This document shows positions 1 through 7,814 of a stretch of DNA of 64,000 nt, in pieces. The stretch is taken from NCBI GenBank assembly GCA_036015235.1, contig CP107926.1, forward strand, positions 3,414,001 to 3,478,000, written 5' to 3'. Position 1 is the first letter of the stretch; every line of letters begins with the position of its first letter. Source of the stretch: Streptomyces sp. NBC_00433 (lineage in GTDB: Bacteria; Actinomycetota; Actinomycetes; Streptomycetales; Streptomycetaceae). The notes under the pieces are model-generated. The model was given only the letters and a program-made list of their open reading frames with translations. It searched no databases and had not been told where the DNA came from. Made by a program: the position numbers and the translations under genes.

Positions 1-455
1 CCGCGGGCGCGCTGCGCGAGACGCTGCGCCGCCGCAGGGCGTCCGGCGGCCCGGCGGAGCAGACCTTCGCCACCCTGATCGGGCTCGAACTGCGGCCCAG
101 GCGGCTGCGGGACGCGGCCCGGCTGTGGGCGTCGCTGACCGACGCGCGCGGCGTCGACGGGCGCGACGGCCTGTGGGCGCACCCGGACATGCTGCCGACC
201 GCCGACGACCTCGACGACCCCGACGGCTTCGTCCACCGGGACTCCCCCGACTTCGACTTCTCCGAGCTGGACAAGATGCTCGGCGAGGCCGCGGAGAAGT
301 CCGGGTCCTCCGCCGCGGACAAGGACGCCTCCGCTGGCCAGGACGCCTCCGCTGGCCAGGACGCCTCCGCTGACTCCGGCGAGGACACCGGCTCCGGCAA
401 GGACGCGGGCGACGACGGCGACACCGGCCGGAAGGGCGGCGAGAGCGGCAAGTGA
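1..455 (+). CDS. Zinc-dependent metalloprotease (DUF2342 family), C-terminal part
   Basis: The reading frame is open from the window edge, so only about the last 150 residues are visible; the zinc-binding core is outside. The visible part (ETLRRRR, FATLIGLELRPRRLRDAARLWA, HPDMLPTADDLDDPDGF) matches the C-terminal end of the actinobacterial zincin-like family recalled as Rv3195 in M. tuberculosis. After residue FSELDKML the protein becomes an acidic, low-complexity tail rich in Asp, Ser, Gly and Lys, containing a repeated ASAGQD unit. Its stop overlaps the start of the next gene (GTGA), so the two are probably translationally coupled. Family assignment rests on the C-terminus and on gene order. 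Confidence 0.72.
   Translation, partial: AGALRETLRRRRASGGPAEQTFATLIGLELRPRRLRDAARLWASLTDARGVDGRDGLWAHPDMLPTADDLDDPDGFVHRDSPDFDFSELDKMLGEAAEKSGSSAADKDASAGQDASAGQDASADSGEDTGSGKDAGDDGDTGRKGGESGK
324..374 (+). repeat. 18-bp in-frame tandem repeat
   Basis: The 18-bp unit GACGCCTCCGCTGGCCAG occurs twice exactly and a third time partly, encoding DASAGQ repeats in the disordered tail of the metalloprotease. It is a likely site of length variation between strains. Confidence 0.85.
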
Positions 456-982
456 GCGCACTGCACAAGGACGCGGTGGGCGTCCTGGAGGGCTGGAGTG
501 CGCCCGACGCCGGCCAGGAGGCGCTGCGCACGGACTATCTGGCGTATCTGGCCGCGCACCCCGACGGGATGTGGAAGCCGTGTGCCTCCGGGCACATCAC
601 GGCCGGCGCGCTGGTGATCGACCCGCCGCGCGAGCGCGTGCTGCTGACGCTGCACGCCAAGCTGCGGATGTGGCTGCAGATGGGCGGCCACTGCGAGCCC
701 GAGGACACCACGGTCGCCGGGACCGCGCTGCGCGAGGGCGTCGAGGAGTCCGGCATCGAGGGGCTGCGGCTGCTGGTGCCCGAGCCGGTGCAGCTCGACC
801 GGCACCTGACTCCGTGCGCCTGGCATCTGGACGTGCAGTATGCGGCGGTCGCGCCGGAGGGCGCGGTCGAGGCGATCAGCGACGAGTCGCTCGACCTGCG
901 GTGGTTCGGTTACGACGAGGCGGCCGAGATCGCGGACGGCTCGGTGCGCTCGCTGCTGGCCAGGACCCGCGCGCTGCTCTGA
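452..982 (+). CDS. NUDIX hydrolase
   Basis: This 176-residue protein has one NUDIX fold. The box at about residues 77-101 reads GGHCEPED...REGVEESGI. It keeps the REUxEExGU half, but spacing to the first Gly is one residue longer than the canonical box, so it is a variant. The family hydrolyses nucleoside diphosphates linked to other moieties with a divalent metal; the substrate cannot be predicted. It starts at GTG inside the stop of the metalloprotease gene (4-nt overlap), which implies an operon. It ends convergently with the AIM24 genes 31 bp away. Confidence 0.85.
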   Translation: MSALHKDAVGVLEGWSAPDAGQEALRTDYLAYLAAHPDGMWKPCASGHITAGALVIDPPRERVLLTLHAKLRMWLQMGGHCEPEDTTVAGTALREGVEESGIEGLRLLVPEPVQLDRHLTPCAWHLDVQYAAVAPEGAVEAISDESLDLRWFGYDEAAEIADGSVRSLLARTRALL

Positions 983-1013
983 GCGGGTCCCGGCCCGCGG
1001 TCGGGCGGGGCGG

Positions 1014-1778
1014 TCAGTTCGACCAGATGTTGCCCTGGTTCTGCGCGTGCGAGCCCTGCGGGCCCAGTCCGTACTGAGCGCGCAGGCCGCCGCCCAGCGG
1101 CATGTTCTGCGGCGGCATCAGCTCGCTGGGCTGCACCAGGACGTGGCCCTGGCCGACGAAGTTCAGCTCCCAGCCCTCCCCGGTGTTTCCGCGGCGGCGG
1201 AAGACCGAGCTGCTGCTGGTCTGCGCCTGCATCTGCACCCGCAGGCTGCTGGACCAGGCGACGACGGCGTCCGCGTCGCAGGACACGTACTTGTCGGGGG
1301 TGACCGGCATCAGCAGCGGCTTGCCCGACGTCATCAGGGCGACCTTGCCGCTGCCCGAGATGTTCAGGTTGTACTGCCCGGTGCCCGACAGGCCGAACTG
1401 GCTGTCGACCGCGATGACGTCCCAGTGCAGCCCGGAGTCCAGCGCCAGGACGTAGGCGCTGTCCACGGTCAGGCCGTCGTGGTCGACGTCGAGGATGTGG
1501 ATCTGCTGGGCCAGGTTGGCCAGGTAGACGGTGCCCTGGCCCGAGCAGCGCATCAGGTCGAGGCCCTCGCCCGTGTGGCCGCGGGCGCCGCGCTGCTGGC
1601 GCGACTGGTATTCGCCGTCGAATTCGATCATGCCCTGGTAGGCGACCATCGAGCCCTTGCGGGCCAGGCAGTCGGGCCCGGTGCTGCCGTCGAGGCGGAC
1701 CCGCAGCAGATACGAATTCTGCAGGCTGTAGTGGTCCTGGTTCTGGACCTCGGTGAACGCGAAAAGCGGACTCTGCAT
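1014..1778 (-). CDS. AIM24 family protein (third gene of the AIM24 trio)
   Basis: A 254-residue protein made almost entirely of one AIM24 beta-helix-like domain. Recognisable elements are LARKGSMVAYQG, DLMRCSGQGTVYLA, DAVVAWSSSL and GHVLVQPSEL, matching the motifs of its two neighbours. The family is named after yeast mitochondrial Aim24; bacterial members often accompany TerD proteins and their biochemical role is unknown. The last 25 residues are Gly/Gln/Asn-rich. GGGGGAG lies 9 nt before the ATG. It is the downstream member of three minus-strand genes separated by 16 and 6 nt. It lacks a signal peptide, so it is probably cytoplasmic. Confidence 0.9.
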   Translation of the reverse strand: MQSPLFAFTEVQNQDHYSLQNSYLLRVRLDGSTGPDCLARKGSMVAYQGMIEFDGEYQSRQQRGARGHTGEGLDLMRCSGQGTVYLANLAQQIHILDVDHDGLTVDSAYVLALDSGLHWDVIAVDSQFGLSGTGQYNLNISGSGKVALMTSGKPLLMPVTPDKYVSCDADAVVAWSSSLRVQMQAQTSSSSVFRRRGNTGEGWELNFVGQGHVLVQPSELMPPQNMPLGGGLRAQYGLGPQGSHAQNQGNIWSN

Positions 1779-1794
1779 GATGTGTCGCTCCCCC

Positions 1795-2478
1795 TCAGCC
1801 CCGCGCCCGCAGGCGGTCGGTGCTGTCCTCGCTCGGCTGTACGACCACGAAGCCCTGCCCGGAGAAGGCGATCTGGAAGGCCTCCCCGCTGCCCCGCCCG
1901 ATCAGCGACGACGCCTTGAAGCTCCGCTTGGCCTTCATCTTCAGTCCCGACGACCAGGCCACCAGCGCGTCGGGATCGACATAGGTCTCGTCGGCGCCCC
2001 TGCCGCAGTCCACCACGATCGGTGTGCCGCGGGAGGTCACCGCCACCCAGCCGGCGCCCGACACCCCGACGTTGAAGAGGCCCTGCCCGGCGAATTTGGC
2101 CAGGCCCTTGACCCGCTCGACGCCCCAGGTCAGATGGGCGTCGAAGGCGAGCAGATTGGTGCCGTTGACCGACACCGACTCGTTGTTCAGGTTCAGGCAC
2201 ACCACGTCGGCGCCGTAGTCCGCGAGATAGAGCAGTCCGTCGCCGCTGCACTTCATGATGGGTGTGCTCTCACCGGTCAGCCAGGCCGACGCCATCTGCC
2301 GTACGGCGGGCGGATTCGGCTCGTACTGCACGAAGCCCTCGTAGGCGACCATCGAACCGGTGCGCGCGAAGAGGTCCTGGCCGGTCGACATGGCGACCTT
2401 GAGCATCGAGGAGCCGTGGTTCTCCATCCGGGCGACGACCGGTGCCGGTGCGTAGCCCGCGATCATCTGCTGGTCCAT
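1795..2478 (-). CDS. AIM24 family protein (second gene of the AIM24 trio)
   Basis: A 227-residue protein with a single AIM24 domain. It repeats the landmarks of its neighbours: LFARTGSMVAYEG, PIMKCSGDGLLYLAD, ALVAWSSGLKMK and GFVVVQPSED. It starts 6 nt after the stop of the TerD-AIM24 gene and ends 16 nt before the next AIM24 gene, so the three form one transcription unit. The three AIM24 domains are clearly diverged from one another, which suggests ancient duplication and possibly a hetero-oligomeric assembly (inference). No signal peptide or membrane segment is visible. Confidence 0.9.
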   Translation of the reverse strand: MDQQMIAGYAPAPVVARMENHGSSMLKVAMSTGQDLFARTGSMVAYEGFVQYEPNPPAVRQMASAWLTGESTPIMKCSGDGLLYLADYGADVVCLNLNNESVSVNGTNLLAFDAHLTWGVERVKGLAKFAGQGLFNVGVSGAGWVAVTSRGTPIVVDCGRGADETYVDPDALVAWSSGLKMKAKRSFKASSLIGRGSGEAFQIAFSGQGFVVVQPSEDSTDRLRARG

Positions 2479-2484
2479 GGCGGG

Positions 2485-4164
2485 TCACACCTCGTAGGGC
2501 TGGACGACGATGAAATTGCCGGGAGCGCCGCGGAACTGGAGGTTCACGGTCTCGCCGCTGTGGCCGGGGTAGGCGGTCCTGCGCAGCCGCACCTGGCTGG
2601 AGACGATCACCTGGGCGGCGGACGACCACGCCACGATGGCGTTGCTGTCGGCGTAGGTGGTCGGGGTGACGGGCAGGACGACCGGGGTGCCGTGGGTCTT
2701 CACGACCACCGTGCCCGTGCCCTGGAACTGCATGGTGAACAGCGCGCCGCCGGGGATGCCGTGGCCCTCGATCCTGCGCACCTCGTGCTGCAGGCTCTCG
2801 TCGAAGGCGAGGACATTCTCCGCGGACACGCAGATGGCGTCGCCCTGCAGCTCGATCGGGTGCAGATACGCGGCATTCTCGGCGAAGAAGACCTGGCCGC
2901 CGCCGGTGCAGCGCATCAGCTGCATCTCCTGGCCGGTCATATTGCCGACGATCCGGCCGGTGAAGCCGGCGCCCTTGTATCCGAAGTCGACCTTGCCCTG
3001 GTAGAGCACCATGCTGCCCTGCCGGGCGAGCACCGGCTGGCCGCCGGCCTGGCTGAGGTCGGCGCGCATCATCTTGGGATTCTGCTGCGTCCAGCGCTGG
3101 CCGGTGGGCAGCTCGCGGTATTTCTGCATCGCCACGGCCATGCCCGCGCCCTGCGTGGGCGCCGGCGGCTGCGCATATCCGGCGGCGGGCTGCTGGCCGA
3201 AGGCAGGCTGCGCTCCGTATCCGGGCGGCGGCTGCTGGCCGAAGGGCGGCTGGGCATATCCGGGCGGTCCGGGCGGCGCGGGCTGGCCGGGGATCTGGCC
3301 CGGGGTCGGTCCGGGCGGCGGGACCTGGCCGAAGGGCGGCGGGGCCGGCTGGCCGGGGGCGGGTGCGAGCGGCGCGATGATCGTCGGCGCCTGGTGCAGC
3401 CCGGGGCCGCCGGGCGGCGTGCCGTAGCCGGGCGGCGCGGGGGCGGGAGCAGGCGGGGGCCCGCCGAAGGACGGGGCGGGCGGCGGCGTGCCGAAGGCGG
3501 GCGGGGCCGGAGCCGGGGCGGGCGGGGGTGCGCCGAAGGACGGGGCCGGGCCGCCGGGCGGCGGGGCGAAGCCGGGGGCGGCTCCCGCCGGGGGCGCGAA
3601 GCCCGGCGCCGCGGCCTGCTGCGGCGCCGGCTCCTCCTCGGCGACCTCGCCGCCGAAATTCTGCAGCAGCGCGGCCAGCCCGCCGTCGAAGCCCTGCCCG
3701 ACCGCGGCGAAGCGCCAGACGTCCTTGAGATAGATGTCGGCGAGCATCACCGCCCGCTCGGTGCTGAATTCCGAGCCGGTGAAGGCGTATCGGGCGACTT
3801 CCTCGCCCCCCGCGACGATCCGCAGATAGCCGGGGCCGACCTGGGACATCTGGCCGCCGCCGTCGATGGTGGCGGTGAAGGACAGCCGCTGCACGGCGGC
3901 CGGGATGCGGTCGAGGGTCACCCGGAAGGACTCGGTGTCACCCGACTGCGCCCCGAGCAGCTGGATGGACTCCTCGGGGGACTTCGGCTGGTTGAAGAAG
4001 ATGAAGTAGCGGTCGTCGGACAGCTCTTCCTTGGCGTCCAGACCGAAGCAGCTGATGTCGAACGTCAGGCCGGGACCCGCGATCGACACGCCGACATAGA
4101 GATCCGTCCCCGCGGTCAGATCGCTGATCTTGGCCTTGTGGCCACGCTCGAATTCCCTGGCCAT
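2485..4164 (-). CDS. TerD domain-AIM24 fusion protein
   Basis: A three-part protein of about 559 residues. An N-terminal TerD domain (about 1-175) carries GLTFDISCFGLD, DDRYFIFFNQ and LSFTATIDGG, including acidic residues typical of the calcium-binding TerD fold. A low-complexity linker rich in Pro, Gly, Ala and Gln (about 180-340) follows. The C-terminal AIM24 domain (about 345-559) contains LARQGSMVLYQG, MRCTGGGQVFF and AIVAWSSAAQV. TerD proteins belong to tellurite- and stress-response systems. The ATG at 4164 was preferred over an upstream start at 4182 because TerD homologues begin near it; the SD is weak. It heads the AIM24 trio. Confidence 0.9.
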   Translation of the reverse strand: MAREFERGHKAKISDLTAGTDLYVGVSIAGPGLTFDISCFGLDAKEELSDDRYFIFFNQPKSPEESIQLLGAQSGDTESFRVTLDRIPAAVQRLSFTATIDGGGQMSQVGPGYLRIVAGGEEVARYAFTGSEFSTERAVMLADIYLKDVWRFAAVGQGFDGGLAALLQNFGGEVAEEEPAPQQAAAPGFAPPAGAAPGFAPPPGGPAPSFGAPPPAPAPAPPAFGTPPPAPSFGGPPPAPAPAPPGYGTPPGGPGLHQAPTIIAPLAPAPGQPAPPPFGQVPPPGPTPGQIPGQPAPPGPPGYAQPPFGQQPPPGYGAQPAFGQQPAAGYAQPPAPTQGAGMAVAMQKYRELPTGQRWTQQNPKMMRADLSQAGGQPVLARQGSMVLYQGKVDFGYKGAGFTGRIVGNMTGQEMQLMRCTGGGQVFFAENAAYLHPIELQGDAICVSAENVLAFDESLQHEVRRIEGHGIPGGALFTMQFQGTGTVVVKTHGTPVVLPVTPTTYADSNAIVAWSSAAQVIVSSQVRLRRTAYPGHSGETVNLQFRGAPGNFIVVQPYEV

Positions 4165-4237
4165 GGATCGACCGGCCCCCATCCCGTCCTCGCTGCTCTT
4201 TGCGTTGCGTCAGGCTAACCGGTCGCGCCGACAGGGG

Positions 4238-4942
4238 CTATTCCCCCCGGACCTCGTGGCCCTCGCGGCTCTCCCGGCCCTCCCTGTCGCCCCTGCCGTC
4301 ACCGATGCCGCGGCCCTCCCGGCCGGCCGGCGGATGCGGCAGCCGGTCGGCGGCGACGACCCCTTCGAGGAAGCCGCGGGCCCGCTCGGTGCGCGGATAG
4401 CGCTCCAGCAGTTTCCAGAAGGCGGGGCCGTGGCCCGGCACCAGCAGATGCGCCAGCTCGTGCAGCAGCACGTAGTCGATGACGTACTCGGGCATGCCCT
4501 GCAGCCGGTGCGACAGCCGGATGCTGCCCTCGGACGGGGTGCAGGAGCCCCAGCGGGAATTCTGGTTGGTCACCCAGCGGACCGTGTCGGGCACCGCCCG
4601 ACCGGTCAGATACTGCTCGGAGAGGCGCTCGGCGCGGGCCGCGAGCTCGTCGTCGCCCGGCATCCTGCGGCTCTCCTGGGCCGCCAGCTTCTCCAGCATC
4701 ACGGCGACCCAGCGCTGCTCCTCCGCGGCCGACATCCGGGCCGGGATGAGGACGACCGTGCGGTCGCCGTCGCGGTACGCGGACACCGTCCGCCGCCGCC
4801 GGGCGCTGCGGCGTACTTCGACCGCGCTCGTCCGGTGGCCGCGGGCGGGCTGGCTCGCGAGATTTCGCGCTGGATCGGCGGACACGCTGTCGACCGTACC
4901 CGCTGGGCGCGGGGGACGTCCTGCACCCAGGCCGGTTCCCAT
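4238..4942 (-). CDS. YgjP/M48-type zinc metallopeptidase (DUF45)
   Basis: A protein of 234 residues containing the gluzincin motif HELAHLLVPGH, with NQNSRWGSCT upstream of it, as in the YgjP/WLM-like family. The SprT-like fold hydrolyses peptides with one zinc ion; the physiological substrate is unknown. The N-terminal 40 residues and the last 35 residues are charged and probably disordered. The ATG at 4942 is preceded by GAGGTGA at 7 nt, which fixes the start and excludes the longer upstream reading. It is divergent from the ABC1 kinase gene, with 266 bp between them. Confidence 0.85.
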   Translation of the reverse strand: MGTGLGAGRPPRPAGTVDSVSADPARNLASQPARGHRTSAVEVRRSARRRRTVSAYRDGDRTVVLIPARMSAAEEQRWVAVMLEKLAAQESRRMPGDDELAARAERLSEQYLTGRAVPDTVRWVTNQNSRWGSCTPSEGSIRLSHRLQGMPEYVIDYVLLHELAHLLVPGHGPAFWKLLERYPRTERARGFLEGVVAADRLPHPPAGREGRGIGDGRGDREGRESREGHEVRGE

Positions 4943-4983
4943 CGGAATCACCTCGCTTCTTACGCATATTGAACGACTATTCC

Positions 4984-5003
4984 CCACAGCCTGTGGATAA
5001 CCA
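4984..5003. promoter_or_regulatory. DnaA-box-like site in divergent promoter region
   Basis: Read on the minus strand this is GGTTATCCACAGGCTGTGGG. It contains a perfect TTATCCACA nonamer (4992-5000) and an inverted CCACAG/CTGTGG pair. It lies between the divergent YgjP-type peptidase and ABC1 kinase genes. A nearly identical string recurs at 10593-10609. A single box is not an origin; a regulatory role is inference. Confidence 0.4.
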
Positions 5004-5208
5004 GGTCGGCGATGCGAAGGAATGGGGCATTCTGGAGGAGTCGCGCACGCAGGGTGACGATCAGCGGGGGGCAGTCCGCCGGTCGAGACGGGCAACCGGA
5101 CAGAAAGGTGCGAATGATGACAGCCGAGGGATGCTGACCCGCTGTTGACCGGGGCGTAGATGGGGAGGGGCACAATGGCGAAGGTGACCGAAGCGAAATG
5201 AGGGGCGC

Positions 5209-6558
5209 ATGTCTGATCTTCCGCGCAAGGCGGTGACCCGGACCGCGAAGCTGGCAGCGCTCCCCCTGGGGTTCGCCGGGAGGGCCACACTCGGACTCGG
5301 AAAGCGGCTGGGGGGCAGACCGGCCGACGAGGTGGCGGTCGAGCTGCAGGAGCGCACGGCCGAGCAGCTGTTCAAGGTGCTGGGCGAGCTGAAGGGCGGG
5401 GCCATGAAGTTCGGCCAGGCCCTGTCGGTCTTCGAGTCCGCCCTGCCCGAGGATGTCGCGAGCCCTTACCGGGCCGCGCTGACCAGGCTCCAGGAAGCCG
5501 CGCCGCCGATGCCGGCCAGGACCGTCGACCGGGTGATGGCCGAGCGGCTCGGCAAGGGCTGGCGCTCGCTGTTCAGCGAGTTCGAGGACGTCCCGGCCGC
5601 GGCGGCATCGATCGGGCAGGTGCACCGGGCGGTGTGGAGCGACGGGCGCAAGGTCGCGGTGAAGGTGCAGTATCCCGGCGCGGGGGACGCCCTGCTGTCG
5701 GACCTGGCGCAGCTGGGCCGGGTGGCCCGGCTGTTCGGGCCGCTCATCCCCGGCATGGACGTCAAGCCGCTGCTGGCCGAGCTGCGCGAGCGGGTCGCCG
5801 AGGAGCTGGACTACGCGCTGGAGGCCGAGGCCCAGCACACCCACGCGGTGGAATTCGCCGGAGACCCCGATGTCGTGGTGCCCGACGTGGTGCACCAGGC
5901 GGACCAGGTGCTGGTCACCGAGTGGATGGACGGGGTGCCGCTGTCGGAGGTGATCTCCGGCGGCAGCGAGGAGATGCGCGACCGGGCGGGCCAGCTGCTC
6001 GCACACTTCCTCTTCGCCGGCCCGGCCCGCACCGGGCTGCTGCACGCCGACCCGCACCCGGGGAATTTCCGGCTGCTGACCGATGACGGGCCCGCTTCGG
6101 GGTGGCGCCTGGGGGTGCTGGACTTCGGCACCGTCGACCGGCTGCCCGAGGGGCTGCCGCTGCCGATCGGCACCGCGCTGCGGCTGGCGCTGGCCGGCGA
6201 CGCGGAGCAGGTGCACGCGATGCTGCGGGAGGAGGGCTTCGTCAAGCCGACGATCAAGCTGGACTCCGACGCGGTGCTCGACTATCTCAAGCCGATCATC
6301 GAGCCGGCCGGGCGCGAGGAGTTCTCCTTCGACCGGGCGTGGATGCGGGCGCAGGCGGCCAGGATCGCCGACCCGCGATCCCCGGCCCACCAGTTGGGCA
6401 AGCAGCTGAATCTGCCGCCGTCGTATCTGCTGATCCACCGGGTGACGCTGAGCACCGTCGGGGTGCTCTGCCAGCTGGGCGCGACCGTGCACCTGCGGGC
6501 GGAGCTGCGCGAGTGGCTGCCCGGCTTCGACCCGGACGGGGCCGCCGAGTCGGCCTGA
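5209..6558 (+). CDS. ABC1/UbiB-family atypical kinase
   Basis: A 449-residue protein of the ABC1 (UbiB/ADCK) family. The diagnostic KxGQ motif is present as KFGQAL near residue 67. Further landmarks are AAASIGQVHRA, VAVKVQYPG with the ATP-binding lysine, HADPHPGNF and LDFGTV, the last two being the catalytic and metal-binding loops. Family members are atypical kinases or ATPases linked to isoprenoid quinone biology; Streptomyces makes menaquinone, so the target is unclear. In M. tuberculosis the homologue lies beside whiB7 and uvrD2, as here. The ATG at 5209 matches the typical family N-terminus; no strong SD is seen. Confidence 0.92.
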   Translation: MSDLPRKAVTRTAKLAALPLGFAGRATLGLGKRLGGRPADEVAVELQERTAEQLFKVLGELKGGAMKFGQALSVFESALPEDVASPYRAALTRLQEAAPPMPARTVDRVMAERLGKGWRSLFSEFEDVPAAAASIGQVHRAVWSDGRKVAVKVQYPGAGDALLSDLAQLGRVARLFGPLIPGMDVKPLLAELRERVAEELDYALEAEAQHTHAVEFAGDPDVVVPDVVHQADQVLVTEWMDGVPLSEVISGGSEEMRDRAGQLLAHFLFAGPARTGLLHADPHPGNFRLLTDDGPASGWRLGVLDFGTVDRLPEGLPLPIGTALRLALAGDAEQVHAMLREEGFVKPTIKLDSDAVLDYLKPIIEPAGREEFSFDRAWMRAQAARIADPRSPAHQLGKQLNLPPSYLLIHRVTLSTVGVLCQLGATVHLRAELREWLPGFDPDGAAESA

Positions 6559-6577
6559 GCGCCGGGGGCTCACCCGG

Positions 6578-6757
6578 CTACCACCAGGCGGAGTCCAACC
6601 GGCTCTCGATGCTGCGCAGGTGGCGCCGGGCGCAGTCCTCGCAGAAGTAGACGCGGCGGCTGTTCTCGACGGAGCAGGTCCACGTCAGCGGCAGGCCGGC
6701 GCGAGTGGTCCCGCAGCGGGCACATGTGGTCGTGGTCGATGCGTTCTTCTGATCCAC
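6578..6757 (-). CDS. Small zinc-ribbon protein
   Basis: A 59-residue protein with two Cys pairs, CARC near residue 15 and CEDC near residue 40, forming a probable zinc ribbon. It ends in RSIESRLDSAWW. Function is unknown, though such proteins are common next to ABC1 kinase and wblC in streptomycetes as far as I recall. The GTG at 6757 is chosen because GGAGG lies 12 nt upstream; a GTG at 6778 is also possible but overlaps that SD. An inverted repeat TGCCG/CGGCA at 6780-6796 lies just upstream. It converges with the ABC1 gene. Confidence 0.75.
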   Translation of the reverse strand: MDQKNASTTTTCARCGTTRAGLPLTWTCSVENSRRVYFCEDCARRHLRSIESRLDSAWW

Positions 6758-6803
6758 TGGGTGACGATACCTCCGCACCTGCCGTATTTGTCGGCATAAC
6801 GCA

Positions 6804-6837
6804 CCGCGGGGCCGGTCCTTTTGGACCGGCCCCGCGG
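6804..6837. terminator. Perfect 15-bp hairpin, probable terminator
   Basis: Stem CCGCGGGGCCGGTCC (6804-6818), loop TTTT, perfect complementary arm 6823-6837. There is no U-tract on either side, but the stem is very stable. It lies between the end of the wblC-linked operon and the zinc-ribbon gene, both on the minus strand. Confidence 0.6.
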
Positions 6838-6850
6838 GGAACGTGCGGTG

Positions 6851-6976
6851 GTGCTCAGCGCCGCGTTCGGTGCTGCGCTCCGTTCAGCGCTCTGTTCCGT
6901 GCTCTGTACTGCGCTCGGTTGTGCGCTCTGTTCCGTGCTCTGTGCTGCGCTCGGTTGTGCGCTCTGTTGTGTAGCG
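6851..6976. repeat. 36-bp tandem repeat
   Basis: Two near-identical 36-bp units (6887-6922 and 6923-6958; one base differs) begin GCGCTCTGTTCCGTGCTCTG. A degenerate copy precedes them (6851-6886) and a partial copy follows. The array lies downstream of the basic protein gene on the minus strand. The 36-bp period is a multiple of three, but no reading frame through it has support as a gene. It is not a CRISPR, since no unique spacers separate the units. Confidence 0.8.
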
Positions 6977-6985
6977 ACCTGACGC

Positions 6986-7306
6986 CTACTGCATCACGGC
7001 CAGGGCGAGCGCCCGCCGGGCCCGCATGGACGCGCGCTCCGCGCGCCGCTGCAGCCGCCGGGCGTTGATCAGCCGGGATGCCCTGCGTTCGTGCTCGGCC
7101 TCGTAGAGCCGCTGTTGCATGTGGGCACGAGCCAGGGCTTCTGGCATGAGTTGCATTTCGTGGGTCCTGTTCTGGTGCGACGCCATGGCGTCGGAGGTAA
7201 GTGCGGTCTGTTCGATGCGGGAGGGTGTCATCGGGGCCTGATTCATCGGGTCGTGGTGGAGGGGGCGATCGATCGTCCCCGGTGTCCTGAGCTTCTTGGC
7301 GTTCAT
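6986..7306 (-). CDS. Small basic protein translationally coupled to wblC
   Basis: A 106-residue hypothetical protein whose C-terminal half is strongly basic and predicted helical (LINARRLQRRAERASMRARR). Its ATG overlaps the wblC stop codon in an ATGA arrangement, so it is probably translated by reinitiation after WblC and induced together with it. No known domain is recognised. The basic helix could bind RNA, ribosomes or DNA, which would suit a companion of an antibiotic-stress regulator, but this is only inference. It is followed by a 36-bp tandem repeat and a strong hairpin. Confidence 0.75.
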   Translation of the reverse strand: MNAKKLRTPGTIDRPLHHDPMNQAPMTPSRIEQTALTSDAMASHQNRTHEMQLMPEALARAHMQQRLYEAEHERRASRLINARRLQRRAERASMRARRALALAVMQ

Positions 7307-7662
7307 GCCGCAACCGCGTCCTTGCGCGGACGGCCGCGGGGCCGCTTGCGGGGTACGACGACGCCCTGGATGAACAGCTCGCCGCCCCAGACACCCCAGG
7401 GCTCGCGGCGGTCCTTGGCGCCGGCGAGACAGGCCTCGCGGACCGGACAGGTCTGGCAGAGGGACTTGGCGTACTCGACGTCCGCCGGCGACTCGGCGAA
7501 GAAGACCTCCGGGTCGTAGGTACGGCAGGGGACGGGCACGCCGAGGCGCTCGATCTCGTCGTCAAGCTCGGTGAGGGGCAGCAAGGTGGTCTCCGGGGGC
7601 TGTGCGGGAGGGCGGCTCAGGTCTGGCGTGGGTCCGGACGGTGCGTGCTGGGCGGTATGCAC
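7303..7662 (-). CDS. wblC: WhiB-family iron-sulfur regulator WblC/WhiB7
   Basis: A 119-residue Wbl protein. The four iron-sulfur cysteines are C46 in VPCRTYDPEVFF, then CQTC and C in REACLAGAKDR. The G(V/I)WGG turn appears as WGVWGGELF. The C-terminal AT-hook RPRGRPRK is the hallmark of the WhiB7/WblC class. These proteins bind the primary sigma factor and AT-rich DNA upstream of -35 elements to switch on ribosome-targeting antibiotic resistance genes. Gene order (ABC1 kinase, wblC, uvrD2, mycoredoxin, nudC) supports orthology with whiB7. A long leader with an upstream ORF and terminator suggests attenuation control. A coupled gene follows. Confidence 0.95.
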   Translation of the reverse strand: MHTAQHAPSGPTPDLSRPPAQPPETTLLPLTELDDEIERLGVPVPCRTYDPEVFFAESPADVEYAKSLCQTCPVREACLAGAKDRREPWGVWGGELFIQGVVVPRKRPRGRPRKDAVAA

Positions 7663-7752
7663 GGTGGGTTCGTTCCTCGTCTGTGAGTCGGCCTGGTCGG
7701 CCGGTCTTCTGTGGTGTCTCCGTGGAGACGCTGTCTTCTGGGGAAAACAGAA

Positions 7753-7786
7753 GGGCCGCGGATCCCGGTCTGGGATTCCGCGGCCC
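7753..7786 (-). terminator. Attenuator-type terminator in the wblC leader
   Basis: On the minus strand the arms are GGGCCGCGGAATCCC and GGGATCCGCGGCCC with a 5-nt loop and one bulged A. They are followed by TTCTGTTTT, an intrinsic-terminator tail. It lies 24 nt after the upstream ORF stop and about 90 nt before the wblC start, the expected place for a translation-dependent attenuator. Confidence 0.8.
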
Positions 7787-7797
7787 TGAGGTGCCGA

Positions 7798-7814
7798 CCT
7801 GATGCGCTATCAGG
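7798..7814 (-). promoter_or_regulatory. Small hairpin spanning the uORF stop codon
   Basis: CCTGAT and ATCAGG pair around a 5-nt loop and include the TGA stop of the wblC upstream ORF. A ribosome terminating here would block this hairpin, so it may take part in leader switching. The role is inferred from position only. Confidence 0.35.

Noticed and set aside
6851-6976. CRISPR array
   Set aside because: The 36-bp units are directly adjacent without unique spacers, and no cas genes are present.
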